A stretch of 64,000 bases of DNA from an uncultured Bacteroidales bacterium (GTDB taxonomy: Bacteria; Bacteroidota; Bacteroidia; Bacteroidales; UBA932). Shown here in pieces: positions 23,243-32,370 of the stretch (its first letter is position 1; each line of letters begins with the position of its first letter). Under the pieces are notes generated by a model that saw only the letters and a list, made by a program, of their open reading frames with translations, was not told the DNA's origin and did no database searches. The DNA is taken from the NCBI GenBank assembly GCA_905233345.1, contig CAJODQ010000014.1, positions 1 to 64,000 of the forward strand, read 5' to 3'. The position numbers were made by a program, and so were the translations under genes.

Positions 23243-24057
23243 CGTTCCAGCTCCCGTTTATACGATTGATTCTGCTCCACGATGTCACCGACCGCCTCGT
23301 TGAGTTCCTCCAGTTCATCGTCGCTGTCCAGTTTCACATCATAGCGTCGGCCATGGTAGCGGTAGCCCTTGATGCCAGCCGTCACCTTGAGCAGCGGATT
23401 GATGACGAAATAGTTGAGGTAGTAGTTGAAGAGCAATACCATGATCAGGCCCACCAGCACCGACACCACGCCGGGCATCAGGCTGCGGTAGGTGCCTTCG
23501 CGGATGTCCTGTGAATTCTTGACCAGGGCGTCCTGGCAGATGGAGGTCAGCTGCGTCATGTAGCCACGAAACTTCAGGTACACGGGCTGCAGGCGGTTGA
23601 AGTACCAGTGCTGCCGCGCGGCGTAGTCCTGCTCCCACATCTGGCCGGCTTCCGCGACCACCTGCATGTAGGCCGAATAGGCGTACATCACCGAATCGGC
23701 GGCGGCCTGCTCGGCCGGTGTGACGAAGCTGTGGCTCAGGTTCTCGAACGAAGCCACCAGTTCCTCGCCCTGGAACACCGAGATGTCTTCCGGACGGGAG
23801 GCGTCGCTTTCCAGCACCAGATCGTTCATCAGGCTGACATTGTACTGTTCCGACACGGACATCAGTTTCCGGGCCGCATTGATGCTGCGGATGTTGTCGG
23901 CGATCACGCCGGACACGTAGCGGTTCATCCGCGTGAATTCGTAGACGGAGATCAGGCTGGAGAAAAACAGGATGGCGGCCAGGACGATGCATCCCAGGAG
24001 CACCTTTTTCTTGATGCCCAGCTTCTTGAATCGGATTCGGGGTTTCAGCTTCTTCAT
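23239..24057 (-). CDS. Membrane sensor-like protein with HAMP-like tail, no output domain
   Basis: 272 residues from the ATG at 24057, chosen because it leaves a 13-base gap after dapF; an upstream in-frame start would overlap dapF. Helix 1 (VLLGCIVLAAILFFSSLI) and helix 2 (VVSVLVGLIMVLLFNYYL) flank a helical periplasmic region of about 150 residues that looks like a four-helix-bundle sensor. The tail (INPLLKVTAGIKGY, DELEELNEAVGDIVEQNQSY) resembles a HAMP domain. No kinase or methyl-accepting domain follows. ATGA coupling to trkH suggests it may regulate K+ uptake. Confidence 0.65.
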   Translation of the reverse strand: MKKLKPRIRFKKLGIKKKVLLGCIVLAAILFFSSLISVYEFTRMNRYVSGVIADNIRSINAARKLMSVSEQYNVSLMNDLVLESDASRPEDISVFQGEELVASFENLSHSFVTPAEQAAADSVMYAYSAYMQVVAEAGQMWEQDYAARQHWYFNRLQPVYLKFRGYMTQLTSICQDALVKNSQDIREGTYRSLMPGVVSVLVGLIMVLLFNYYLNYFVINPLLKVTAGIKGYRYHGRRYDVKLDSDDELEELNEAVGDIVEQNQSYKRELER

Positions 24058-24070
24058 GATACGGACAGTC

Positions 24071-24898
24071 TTATAAACGGTCGGGATCGATATCGGTTTC
24101 AAATACTTTGACGGCCGGGCCGGTCAGGTAGACGTCGTGGCAGCGCCCGTCGTCTTCGGCCAGGAAATCGACGGCCAGGCGGCCGCCCAGGGTGCGGATG
24201 GCATAGCGCACGCGGCGACTGCCGTTCTCGTCACAGACCGTGCAGCCGGGGACGCCGCGCAGCCAAGAGGCGATGGCAGCGGCGGTGGAACCCGTGCCGC
24301 AAGCCCAGGTCTCCGCCTCCACCCCCCTTTCGTAGGTGCGGACGAAGAGCCCTTCCGGCTCTGCCTCCGTGAAGTTCACGTTGGCGCCCTTCGGGAAACG
24401 ATGGTCCCAGCGCAGCCGCTTGCCTTCGGTGGCCACGTCAAAATCTTTCAGGTCCTGGACCCACTGCACGAAATGCGTGGAGCCCGTCTCCAGCAGCCAG
24501 CCGTCGTCGAACTTCCGCACACCGTCCACGTCGATCATCTTCAGGCGCACCACGCAACGGTCGGGCGTGAATTCCAGCACCTCGGCGCGGTGATGGCCGT
24601 CCCAGGCCTCGAACTCATAGCGCTGGAGTCCCATCAGCGCGGCGAAGGCCACCAGGCAGCGTCCCCCGTTACCGCACATGGTCCCTTCGGGGCCGTCGGC
24701 ATTGTAATAGTGCATCTCGAAGTCGGCCACGTCGCTGTGACACAGCGTCATCAAGCCGTCAGCGCCGACGCCGAAGCGGCGGTCGCACAGGCGGTTGATC
24801 AGCTGCGGCGTGAGGAAATCCGCTTCCCCGCGCCGGTTGTCGACAATTACGAAATCGTTGCCGGCTCCCTGATATTTAAATACGTGCAAAGGTTTCAT
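24071..24898 (-). CDS. dapF: Diaminopimelate epimerase
   Basis: 275 residues. Converts LL- to meso-diaminopimelate for peptidoglycan and lysine. Both catalytic cysteines are present: MCGNGGRC and ETWACGTGSTA. The N-terminal KYQGAGNDFVIVDN is the family signature, which fixes the ATG at 24898; this overlaps the 3' end of lpxB by 23 bases. Length is usual for the family. Cytoplasmic. Confidence 0.95.
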   Translation of the reverse strand: MKPLHVFKYQGAGNDFVIVDNRRGEADFLTPQLINRLCDRRFGVGADGLMTLCHSDVADFEMHYYNADGPEGTMCGNGGRCLVAFAALMGLQRYEFEAWDGHHRAEVLEFTPDRCVVRLKMIDVDGVRKFDDGWLLETGSTHFVQWVQDLKDFDVATEGKRLRWDHRFPKGANVNFTEAEPEGLFVRTYERGVEAETWACGTGSTAAAIASWLRGVPGCTVCDENGSRRVRYAIRTLGGRLAVDFLAEDDGRCHDVYLTGPAVKVFETDIDPDRL

Positions 24899-25988
24899 AG
24901 ATATCTTGGGCCACGCCCACCGACGCACCTGCGCCGCCGAGCACTTGTTTCAGTTCCGCATAACCGTCTGCCATCTGCTGGCGGCAGGCATCATCCCACA
25001 AAAGCCGTTCCAGCTCCCGGAACATGCGCTCCGGGGTCGCGTCGTCCTGGATCAGCTCGGGGACGAGGGCCCGGTCGAGGGTGAGGTTGGCCAGGCTGAT
25101 GTATTTCACATGGACGGTCAGGCGGGCGATCGCGAAGGTCAGCGGATGGAAGCCGTAGCAAACCACCTGCGGGGTTTCGAGGAGCGCCGCCTCGAGCGAG
25201 GCCGTCCCGGAGCAAACCAGAGCCGCGCGGGCCTGGTGCAGGATGTCATAAGTACGCCCGAAGATCAGCTCGATGCGCGAATCTGCGGGCAGATAGCGCC
25301 GGTATTGGGCTTCCGTGAGCGACGGGGCGCCTGCCAGCACGAGGCGGAAGCCCGCCGTCCGCGGGTCGGCCGCCATCAGCTTCTCCAGCGCCACGAAGCG
25401 GGGCAGCAGAAACTGGAGCTCCAGCTCCCGGCTTCCGGCCAGCAACGCCACCACAGAGCCCTCGCCCAGAGGCTGGAACGGCGTCGCAGCGACGTATTCG
25501 ACCAGCGGGTTGCCGAAGTAGCGCGGTTCGAGGCCATGCGCCCGGAACCAGTCCAGTTCAAAGGGGAAGATGCTGTAGAGCACGTCGACGTCGCGGCGGA
25601 GGGCCTTCACGCGCCAGGCCTTGTGGGCCCACACTTTCGGCGCGATGTACCAAGCCACCCGAAGGCCTTTCCGATGCGCGAAGCGGGCGATTTTCAGGTT
25701 GAAGCCCGGATAATCGACCAGGATCACGACGTCGGGCTGCCAGGCCAGCAGGTCCTGCTGGCAGAACGACAGGCGCTGCAGGATGGGACGTGCCTTCTTC
25801 AACACTTCCACCAAGCCCATCACAGCCGTGTCGCGGTAGTGGCGGACCAGGGTCCCCCCCACCGCCGCCATGGCGTCGCCACCCCAGAAGCGGATCTCAC
25901 ACGCGGGATCCTGCGCGTAGAGGGCGCGCATCAGATTCGCAGCGTGCAGGTCGCCTGAGGCTTCACCGGCTATGATGTAATATTTCAT
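24876..25988 (-). CDS. lpxB: Lipid-A-disaccharide synthase
   Basis: 370 residues. Joins UDP-2,3-diacylglucosamine and lipid X to form the lipid A disaccharide at the inner membrane face. Family signs are YYIIAGEASGDLHAANLM at the N-terminus, FWGGDAMAAVGG, DYPGFNLKIARFAH, YIAPKVWAHKAWR and ALVCSGTASLEAALLETPQVVCY. Normal length. It lies 8 bases after surE, a common Bacteroidota arrangement. Confidence 0.95.
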   Translation of the reverse strand: MKYYIIAGEASGDLHAANLMRALYAQDPACEIRFWGGDAMAAVGGTLVRHYRDTAVMGLVEVLKKARPILQRLSFCQQDLLAWQPDVVILVDYPGFNLKIARFAHRKGLRVAWYIAPKVWAHKAWRVKALRRDVDVLYSIFPFELDWFRAHGLEPRYFGNPLVEYVAATPFQPLGEGSVVALLAGSRELELQFLLPRFVALEKLMAADPRTAGFRLVLAGAPSLTEAQYRRYLPADSRIELIFGRTYDILHQARAALVCSGTASLEAALLETPQVVCYGFHPLTFAIARLTVHVKYISLANLTLDRALVPELIQDDATPERMFRELERLLWDDACRQQMADGYAELKQVLGGAGASVGVAQDIYETFARI

Positions 25989-25996
25989 TTATTTCC

Positions 25997-26827
25997 TTAA
26001 GAATTCTCCATGTTGTTGTCCAGGTCCCAGAGGTCGTGGAGACGTTCCACTTCATCGTAGGCAGTGGTATCGATGCTGTGCGGCACGATGGAAATATAGC
26101 CCGAGTCCACGAGATGGTGGTCGGCGTCGGGTGCCCCGACAGCCTCCTGGTCTTCAAACTCACCCACCATCCAGAAATAGTGCTTGCCGCGCCGGGTCAC
26201 GCGGTGGTCAAATTCCTTGATCCAGCGCCCCATGCCCTGGCGGGCCATGCGGATGCCGCGGATCTGTTCAAGCGGTATGGCAGGGAAATTGACGTTCAGG
26301 TAGACCGTGCGCCGCAGGCCGTCTTCCAGCACCCGCCGGATGATGAGGCGGGAATAGTGCAGCACGGCGCTCAGGTCGGGATTTTCGTCGTGGGTGCAGA
26401 TCGAAAGGCCCACCGACGGGACGTCGTAAAGCGTGCCCTCAATGGCAGCGCCCAGCGTCCCGCTGTAGATCGACGCGGCGGAGGCGTTCGATCCATGGTT
26501 GATGCCCGAAACCAGGATGTCAGGCATGTGGCCCTCGTTGATGAAGCCGTTGATGCCCATCTTCGCACAGTCCACCGGCGTGCCGCTCAGCGTATAGACG
26601 CGCAGGGAGCCCAGCGCCTTCGTGGCGGGTTCGGTCCGGATCTTTTCGATCATCAGCGGCTGATCGAGCGTGATGGAGGCCGATTTGCCGGATTGCGCGG
26701 TCGTGGGAGCCACGACCGTCACATTGCCGAACTCGCGCAGCATCTGCGCCAGGGCCTGGATGCCTTTGGACTGGAAGCCGTCGTCGTTGGTCACCAGCAA
26801 TTCTTTCTGCTTGTTCGAATTGTTCAC
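25997..26827 (-). CDS. surE: 5'/3'-nucleotidase SurE
   Basis: 276 residues from the GTG at 26827. No ATG occurs in frame near the conserved start, and the metal-binding LLVTNDDG motif begins at residue 10, so GTG is the most plausible start. Other motifs: APTTAQSGKSASIT, SGTPVDCAKMGI, SGINHGSNASAASIYSGTLGAA. It dephosphorylates nucleoside monophosphates. A TATCTTTG promoter element lies at 26856-26863, and gap is divergently transcribed. Confidence 0.92.
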   Translation of the reverse strand: MNNSNKQKELLVTNDDGFQSKGIQALAQMLREFGNVTVVAPTTAQSGKSASITLDQPLMIEKIRTEPATKALGSLRVYTLSGTPVDCAKMGINGFINEGHMPDILVSGINHGSNASAASIYSGTLGAAIEGTLYDVPSVGLSICTHDENPDLSAVLHYSRLIIRRVLEDGLRRTVYLNVNFPAIPLEQIRGIRMARQGMGRWIKEFDHRVTRRGKHYFWMVGEFEDQEAVGAPDADHHLVDSGYISIVPHSIDTTAYDEVERLHDLWDLDNNMENS

Positions 26828-26855
26828 GCGATGTTCAATTTTAACATTCAACCTA

Positions 26856-26863
26856 CAAAGATA
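26856..26863 (-). promoter_or_regulatory. -7 promoter element of the surE operon
   Basis: TATCTTTG on the minus strand fits TAnnTTTG and lies 28 bases before the GTG start of surE. It should serve the long minus-strand run down to 15185. Confidence 0.6.
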
Positions 26864-26870
26864 AGAATAA

Positions 26871-27944
<1,074 letters not shown>

Positions 27945-27949
27945 TATTT

Positions 27950-29562
27950 GTGAAACGGTTTTTGATGATTGCAATGGTCGCCTTGGCGGCCATTGCTTGT
28001 AGTAGGCGGACGACACCGGCCTCTTCCTCCGACCGGCGGACAGACGACATCGTCATCGTCTACGACAACGACGTGCACTGCTCCGTGGACGGCTATGCCA
28101 AGATCGCCGCGCTCAAGGCGGAGAAGCAGGCGCTGACGCCCTACGTGACGCTGATTTCGGCCGGCGACTTCGTGCAGGGCGGCAGCTTGGGCGCCGCGTC
28201 GAAGGGCGGCTGGATCGTCACGATCATGAATGCCGCGGGCTACGACTATGTCACCCTCGGCAACCACGAGTTCGACTACGCCATGCCGCGCCTGAAAGAG
28301 CTTACCAGTGACCTCTCGGCCACCGTGCTCTGCTGCAACCTCATCGACCTGACGGCGGGCAAGCGCATGTACAAGGCCTGGGAGATCGTGGACTACGGCG
28401 GCACGAAGGTCGCCTTCATCGGCGCCGCCACGCCCTACAGCTTCAATTCGTCCACGCCGGCCTTCTTCCAGAACGAAGCGGGCGAATACATCTATTCGCT
28501 CTGTGCTGAAACCTATTATGATATGTTTCAGAACTACGTGAACGACGCCCGCAACCAGGGCGCCGATTACGTGGTGGCGATCACGCACCTGGGCGACGAT
28601 GTGGACATCGATCCCATCAACTCGCAGGAACTGGCCCGCCAGACCTCCGGCATCGACGTGATCCTGGACGGCCATTCCCACAACCTCGTGCCGGAGCGCA
28701 AGCTCACCGCCAAAGACGGCAAGACCGTGCTCTACACGCAGACAGGGGCGCATTTCGACAACATGGGCGTGCTGACCATCTCGCCAAAGGGCAAGCTCAC
28801 CCTGCAGATGATCCCGACCGCAGAATACACGAAGGAAGACGCGCGCGTGCGCTTTGTCACCGACAGCCTGAAGCAGGTATATGCCGCTATGGGTGCGCGA
28901 AAGATCGGAAGCAGCGAAGTGACGCTGCCGGCCAAGGACGCCGATGGCGACTGGCTCGTCCGCAACGGCGAGACCGCGCTCGGCGACTTCTGCGCCGATG
29001 CGTTCCGGGAGGAACTCGGCACCGACATCGCCGAGGCGCGCTCCGCAAGGACTTGTCCGCCGGGGAAATCCACTACGACGACATCTTCAATGTCTTCCCG
29101 TTCGGCAGCAAGTGCAGCATCGCCACGCTGAGCGGCCAGGAGATCCTCGACGCACTGGAATTCGGCGTCGCTTCCTATCCCGCTGATTTCGGCGGTTTCC
29201 TGCATGTATCGGGCTTGACCCTTGCCTTCGATCCTTCGGTCGAAAGTCCGGTGGTCTACGACGAGAACAAGGCCTTCGTCAAGTTTGACGGCGGTCCGCG
29301 CCGCGTACAGGATGTGAAAGTGCTGAACCCGAAGACGGGCGCATACGAGCCGATCGACCCGAAGCGCTTGTACACCGTGGGCGGCAGCTCCTATCTCCTC
29401 AACGATGCGGGGGACGGTTACGAGATGTTGGAAGACCGCGGCAAGGAAGTCGGCACGATCGACGTCGAGATTCTCGAGAAATACATCGTCGACAAGCTCC
29501 ACGGCGTCATCCCCGCGTCCCAATACGCGAAGTCAGCCGGACGGATCACCATCAAAAAATGA
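27950..29562 (+). pseudogene. 5'-nucleotidase/UDP-sugar diphosphatase-like lipoprotein gene, frameshifted
   Basis: Starts at GTG 27950 with a lipoprotein signal (KRFLMIAMVALAAIAC). The metallophosphatase domain is intact: IVYDNDVHCSVDGYAK, LISAGDFVQGG, TLGNHEFDYAMP, ILDGHSHNLVPE. The C-terminal 5'-nucleotidase domain begins (GETALGDFCADAFREELGTD), then breaks near 29036-29044. The downstream frame continues as RKDLSAGEIHYDDIFNVFPFG to a natural end at 29562. The lost bases fall at the conserved NGGGxR substrate motif, and the frame change fits a deletion of 1, 4, 7 or 10 bases. It may be a real inactivation or an assembly error. Confidence 0.82.
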
Positions 29563-29563
29563 G

Positions 29564-29584
29564 ATGCCCGGTCAAGCCGGGCAT
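29564..29584. repeat. Intergenic hairpin, ATGCCCGG-TCAAG-CCGGGCAT
   Basis: Perfect 8-bp stem with 5-base loop TCAAG, directly after the nucleotidase stop. A related hairpin with the same loop and GC core is at 43632-43648, in the same orientation. On the minus strand ATTTTTTG follows a few bases later. Confidence 0.55.
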
Positions 29585-29600
29585 GACGGCTTGCGCCAGG

Positions 29601-29704
29601 CGCGGGTGGGATATTGCTTCGAGGACCCTAGCCACCCGCGGCTGATAGGGCCCATGCGCAGCATGGGAGGGAGACGAGCGGAGCTCGTCGGTCCGAGAAG
29701 CAAT
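29601..29704. other. Structured intergenic element with nested and crossing inverted repeats
   Basis: CGCGGGTGG (29601-29609) pairs with 29632-29640. A 15-base arm at 29613-29627 pairs with 29690-29704 with two mismatches, crossing the first stem as in a pseudoknot. Two short perfect hairpins lie inside (29651-29657 with 29661-29667, and 29673-29679 with 29683-29689). No reading frame is supported. It may be a non-coding RNA, a mobile palindromic repeat or the 3' end of trmD transcripts. Confidence 0.5.
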
Positions 29705-29735
29705 GCCCAGAGCGCCCAAGCAAGCCACTCAACTA

Positions 29736-30410
29736 TTATTTAAGGAGTTCGGGACGAAGCGCTCGCGTTCGCGCGAGCGCTTGTTCGTCCTGCCAGGCGG
29801 CGATCTTCTTCGGATCGCCGGAGAGAAGGACGTCGGGGACTTTCCAGCCGTTGAATTCGGCCGGACGCGTATAAACGGGCGGAGCCAGAAGATTGTCCTG
29901 GAAAGAGTCGGAAAGCGCCGAAGTTTCGTCGCCGAGAGCGCCCGGCAGGAGCCGGACGATAGCGTCCGTCATGATGGCGGCCGGCAGTTCCCCGCCACTC
30001 AACACATAATCCCCCACCGTGATTTCACGCGTCACCAGATGCTCGCGGATGCGGTGGTCCACCCCTTTGTAGTGCCCGCAGAGAATCATCAGGTTCTGCT
30101 TGATGGACAGCTCGTTGGCCACCGCCTGCGTAAACGGTTCCCCGTCCGGTGAAGTGAAGATGATCTCGTCGTAGTCGCGCTCAGCCTTGAGCTTCTCCAT
30201 CAGGCGGTAGACCGGCTCGATCATCATGACCATGCCGGCGTCGCCGCCGAAACTGTAGTCGTCGACCTGGCGCCAGCGCCCCTTGCCGTATTCCCGGATG
30301 TTGTGCACGTAGATTTCCACGAGCCCCTTGTCCCGGGCCCGTTTGACAATAGAGTACCCGAGCGGGCTCTCGAGCAGTTCCGGAACGACGGTCAGAATAT
30401 CGATTCTCAT
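29736..30410 (-). CDS. trmD: tRNA (guanine-N1)-methyltransferase
   Basis: 224 residues. Makes m1G37 in tRNA. The SPOUT trefoil-knot SAM site is visible: [15 protein letters not shown] and [16 protein letters not shown]. The N-terminal [22 protein letters not shown] and the [15 protein letters not shown] loop are also typical. A TATTTTTG promoter element lies at 30430-30437. Single gene, divergent from the DUF349 gene. Confidence 0.95.
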   Translation of the reverse strand: MRIDILTVVPELLESPLGYSIVKRARDKGLVEIYVHNIREYGKGRWRQVDDYSFGGDAGMVMMIEPVYRLMEKLKAERDYDEIIFTSPDGEPFTQAVANELSIKQNLMILCGHYKGVDHRIREHLVTREITVGDYVLSGGELPAAIMTDAIVRLLPGALGDETSALSDSFQDNLLAPPVYTRPAEFNGWKVPDVLLSGDPKKIAAWQDEQALARTRALRPELLK

Positions 30411-30429
30411 ACGCTTGTTTTACGTACTG

Positions 30430-30437
30430 CAAAAATA
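30430..30437 (-). promoter_or_regulatory. -7 promoter element of trmD
   Basis: TATTTTTG on the minus strand, 19 bases before the trmD start codon. Confidence 0.6.
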
Positions 30438-30459
30438 ACGAATATTTATAAAAAAAGAC

Positions 30460-30467
30460 TATATTTG
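30460..30467 (+). promoter_or_regulatory. -7 promoter element of the DUF349-yidC operon
   Basis: TATATTTG fits TAnnTTTG, 28 bases before the ATG at 30496. Confidence 0.6.
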
Positions 30468-30495
30468 CAAGCTACAACTAAAAACATGTAAAGTC

Positions 30496-32358
30496 ATGAG
30501 TGAAGATCTGAACCCGGTTGCTCCCATCGAGGAACAGCCCGTAGAAGTTAAGGAAGAAGCAGTCGAAACGCCCGCCGCTCCGGTTGCCGACACCGAAAAT
30601 GAAACCGCTAACGAAACGGAAAACGAAAAGACGGATTTCTCAAACCAGGGTCTCAAGGAGATCGTCGACACCTTCAAAGGGCTGATCGACGGTGAGAACA
30701 TGCAGCAGCTCTACAAGCATGCCGAAGCCCTCAAGGCCGCGTTCTACAAGAACCTGCGCAAAGAGAAGATCGCTTCGGGCCTCGAACAGCCTGCCGCCGA
30801 AGCCACCGCAGAGGCGCCCGCCGAGGCACCGGCCGAAGAAGCCGCCGAAGAGCCCGAAACCGTCTCCGTCAATCCTTTTGCCGAGATTGAACGCGGATTC
30901 AAGGATCTTTACTCCCAGTATAAGGCCAAACGCGCTGTCTACACCCAGGAGCTCGAAAAAGCCAAGGAAGAGAACTACCAGGCCAAGCTCGCCGTGATTG
31001 AAGACCTCAAGGCCCTCGTCGAAGCCAGCGAAGACCTCAACCAGACCTTCCCCCGCTTCCGCGAGATCCAGAACCGCTGGCGCGCCATCGGCCCCGTGCC
31101 GCAGGCCAAGGTCAAAGACCTGTACGACACCTACCAGCACTACGTGGAGAAATTCTACGACTACGTGAAGATCAACAAGGAATTCCGCGACCTCGACTTC
31201 AAGAAGAACCTCGAAGCGAAGGAAAACCTCTGCGAGAAGGCCGAGGGCCTCGCCGAAGAAGAGGATGTCGTGGGCGCCTTCCGCACCCTGCAGAAACTCC
31301 ACGAGCAGTGGAAAGAGCTGGGTCCGGTGAGCAAGGAATTCCGCGAGTCGATCTGGGAGCGCTTCCGCGCCGCCACCGCCGTGATCAACAAGAAACACCA
31401 GGCCTTCTTCGAGAGCCAGAAAGGCAACCAGAAAGAGAATCTGGAAGCCAAGACGGCCCTCTGCGAGAAAGTCGAAGCCATCGCCCAGACCGAAGTCAAG
31501 GATTCCACCGACTGGAACGCCCTGACCAAAGAGATCGAGAACATCCAGAAAGAATGGAAGAAGATCGGCTTCGCCTCCAAGAAGGACAACCAGAAAGTAT
31601 ACGACCGCTTCCGCGCCGCCTGCGACGACTTCTTCGCCAAGAAGCGTGAATTCTATTCTGAATTCAAGAACCAGATGCAGGACAACCTGACCCAGAAGCT
31701 GGATCTCTGCGAACAGGCCGAGGCCCTGAAAGACAGCGAAGACTGGAAGAAGACCTCCGAAGCCTTCATCGAGCTCCAGAAAAAGTGGAAAGAGATCGGC
31801 CCCGTGTCCCGCAAGAAATCCGAGCAGGTGTGGAAACGCTTCCGCGCCGCCTGCGACGACTTCTTCGACAACCGCGACAAGCATTTCGGCAGCATGAACT
31901 CCGAGCAGACCGTGAACCTCCAGAAGAAGCGCGACCTCATCGACGAGATCCGCGCCTTCGAGGTCGAGGGCAAGGAAGAAGCCCGCGAGGCCCTGCACGA
32001 ATTCCAGGAGCGCTGGAACGCCATCGGCTTCGTGCCCTTCAAGGAAAAGACCCGCATCCAGGAAGCTTTCCGCAAGGCCGTGAACGAGAAATTCGGTGAA
32101 TTCCGTGAGACCGGCAGCCGCTTCGCCGGCAAGGCCGAGCGCACCGTTCGCAGTGAACGCGACCGCCTCGTCCAGAAGTTCATGAAGAAGGAACAGGAGA
32201 TCGCCACCTGGGAGAACAACATGGGCTTCTTCGCCGCCTCGAAGAACGCCGATGCCCTGCTCGCGGAACTCAACAAGAAGATCGACATCGCCAAGCAGGA
32301 ACTCGCCCAGCTCGAAGAAGAAATCAAGGAATTCGACCGCCAGCACGAGCAGGAATAA
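30496..32358 (+). CDS. DUF349 repeat protein
   Basis: 620 residues, highly charged and predicted almost wholly helical. An acidic, Ala/Pro/Glu-rich N-terminus (about residues 1-125) is followed by several DUF349 repeats of about 75 residues, each with a pattern such as LQKxWKEIGPVxxKxSxxVWKRFRAACDDFF. The C-terminus is coiled coil (LNKKIDIAKQELAQLEEEI). Function is not established; DUF349 proteins in other bacteria have been linked to ribosome biology. It is co-transcribed with yidC 12 bases downstream. Confidence 0.88.
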   Translation: MSEDLNPVAPIEEQPVEVKEEAVETPAAPVADTENETANETENEKTDFSNQGLKEIVDTFKGLIDGENMQQLYKHAEALKAAFYKNLRKEKIASGLEQPAAEATAEAPAEAPAEEAAEEPETVSVNPFAEIERGFKDLYSQYKAKRAVYTQELEKAKEENYQAKLAVIEDLKALVEASEDLNQTFPRFREIQNRWRAIGPVPQAKVKDLYDTYQHYVEKFYDYVKINKEFRDLDFKKNLEAKENLCEKAEGLAEEEDVVGAFRTLQKLHEQWKELGPVSKEFRESIWERFRAATAVINKKHQAFFESQKGNQKENLEAKTALCEKVEAIAQTEVKDSTDWNALTKEIENIQKEWKKIGFASKKDNQKVYDRFRAACDDFFAKKREFYSEFKNQMQDNLTQKLDLCEQAEALKDSEDWKKTSEAFIELQKKWKEIGPVSRKKSEQVWKRFRAACDDFFDNRDKHFGSMNSEQTVNLQKKRDLIDEIRAFEVEGKEEAREALHEFQERWNAIGFVPFKEKTRIQEAFRKAVNEKFGEFRETGSRFAGKAERTVRSERDRLVQKFMKKEQEIATWENNMGFFAASKNADALLAELNKKIDIAKQELAQLEEEIKEFDRQHEQE

Positions 32359-32370
32359 TCCGAGCACGCA

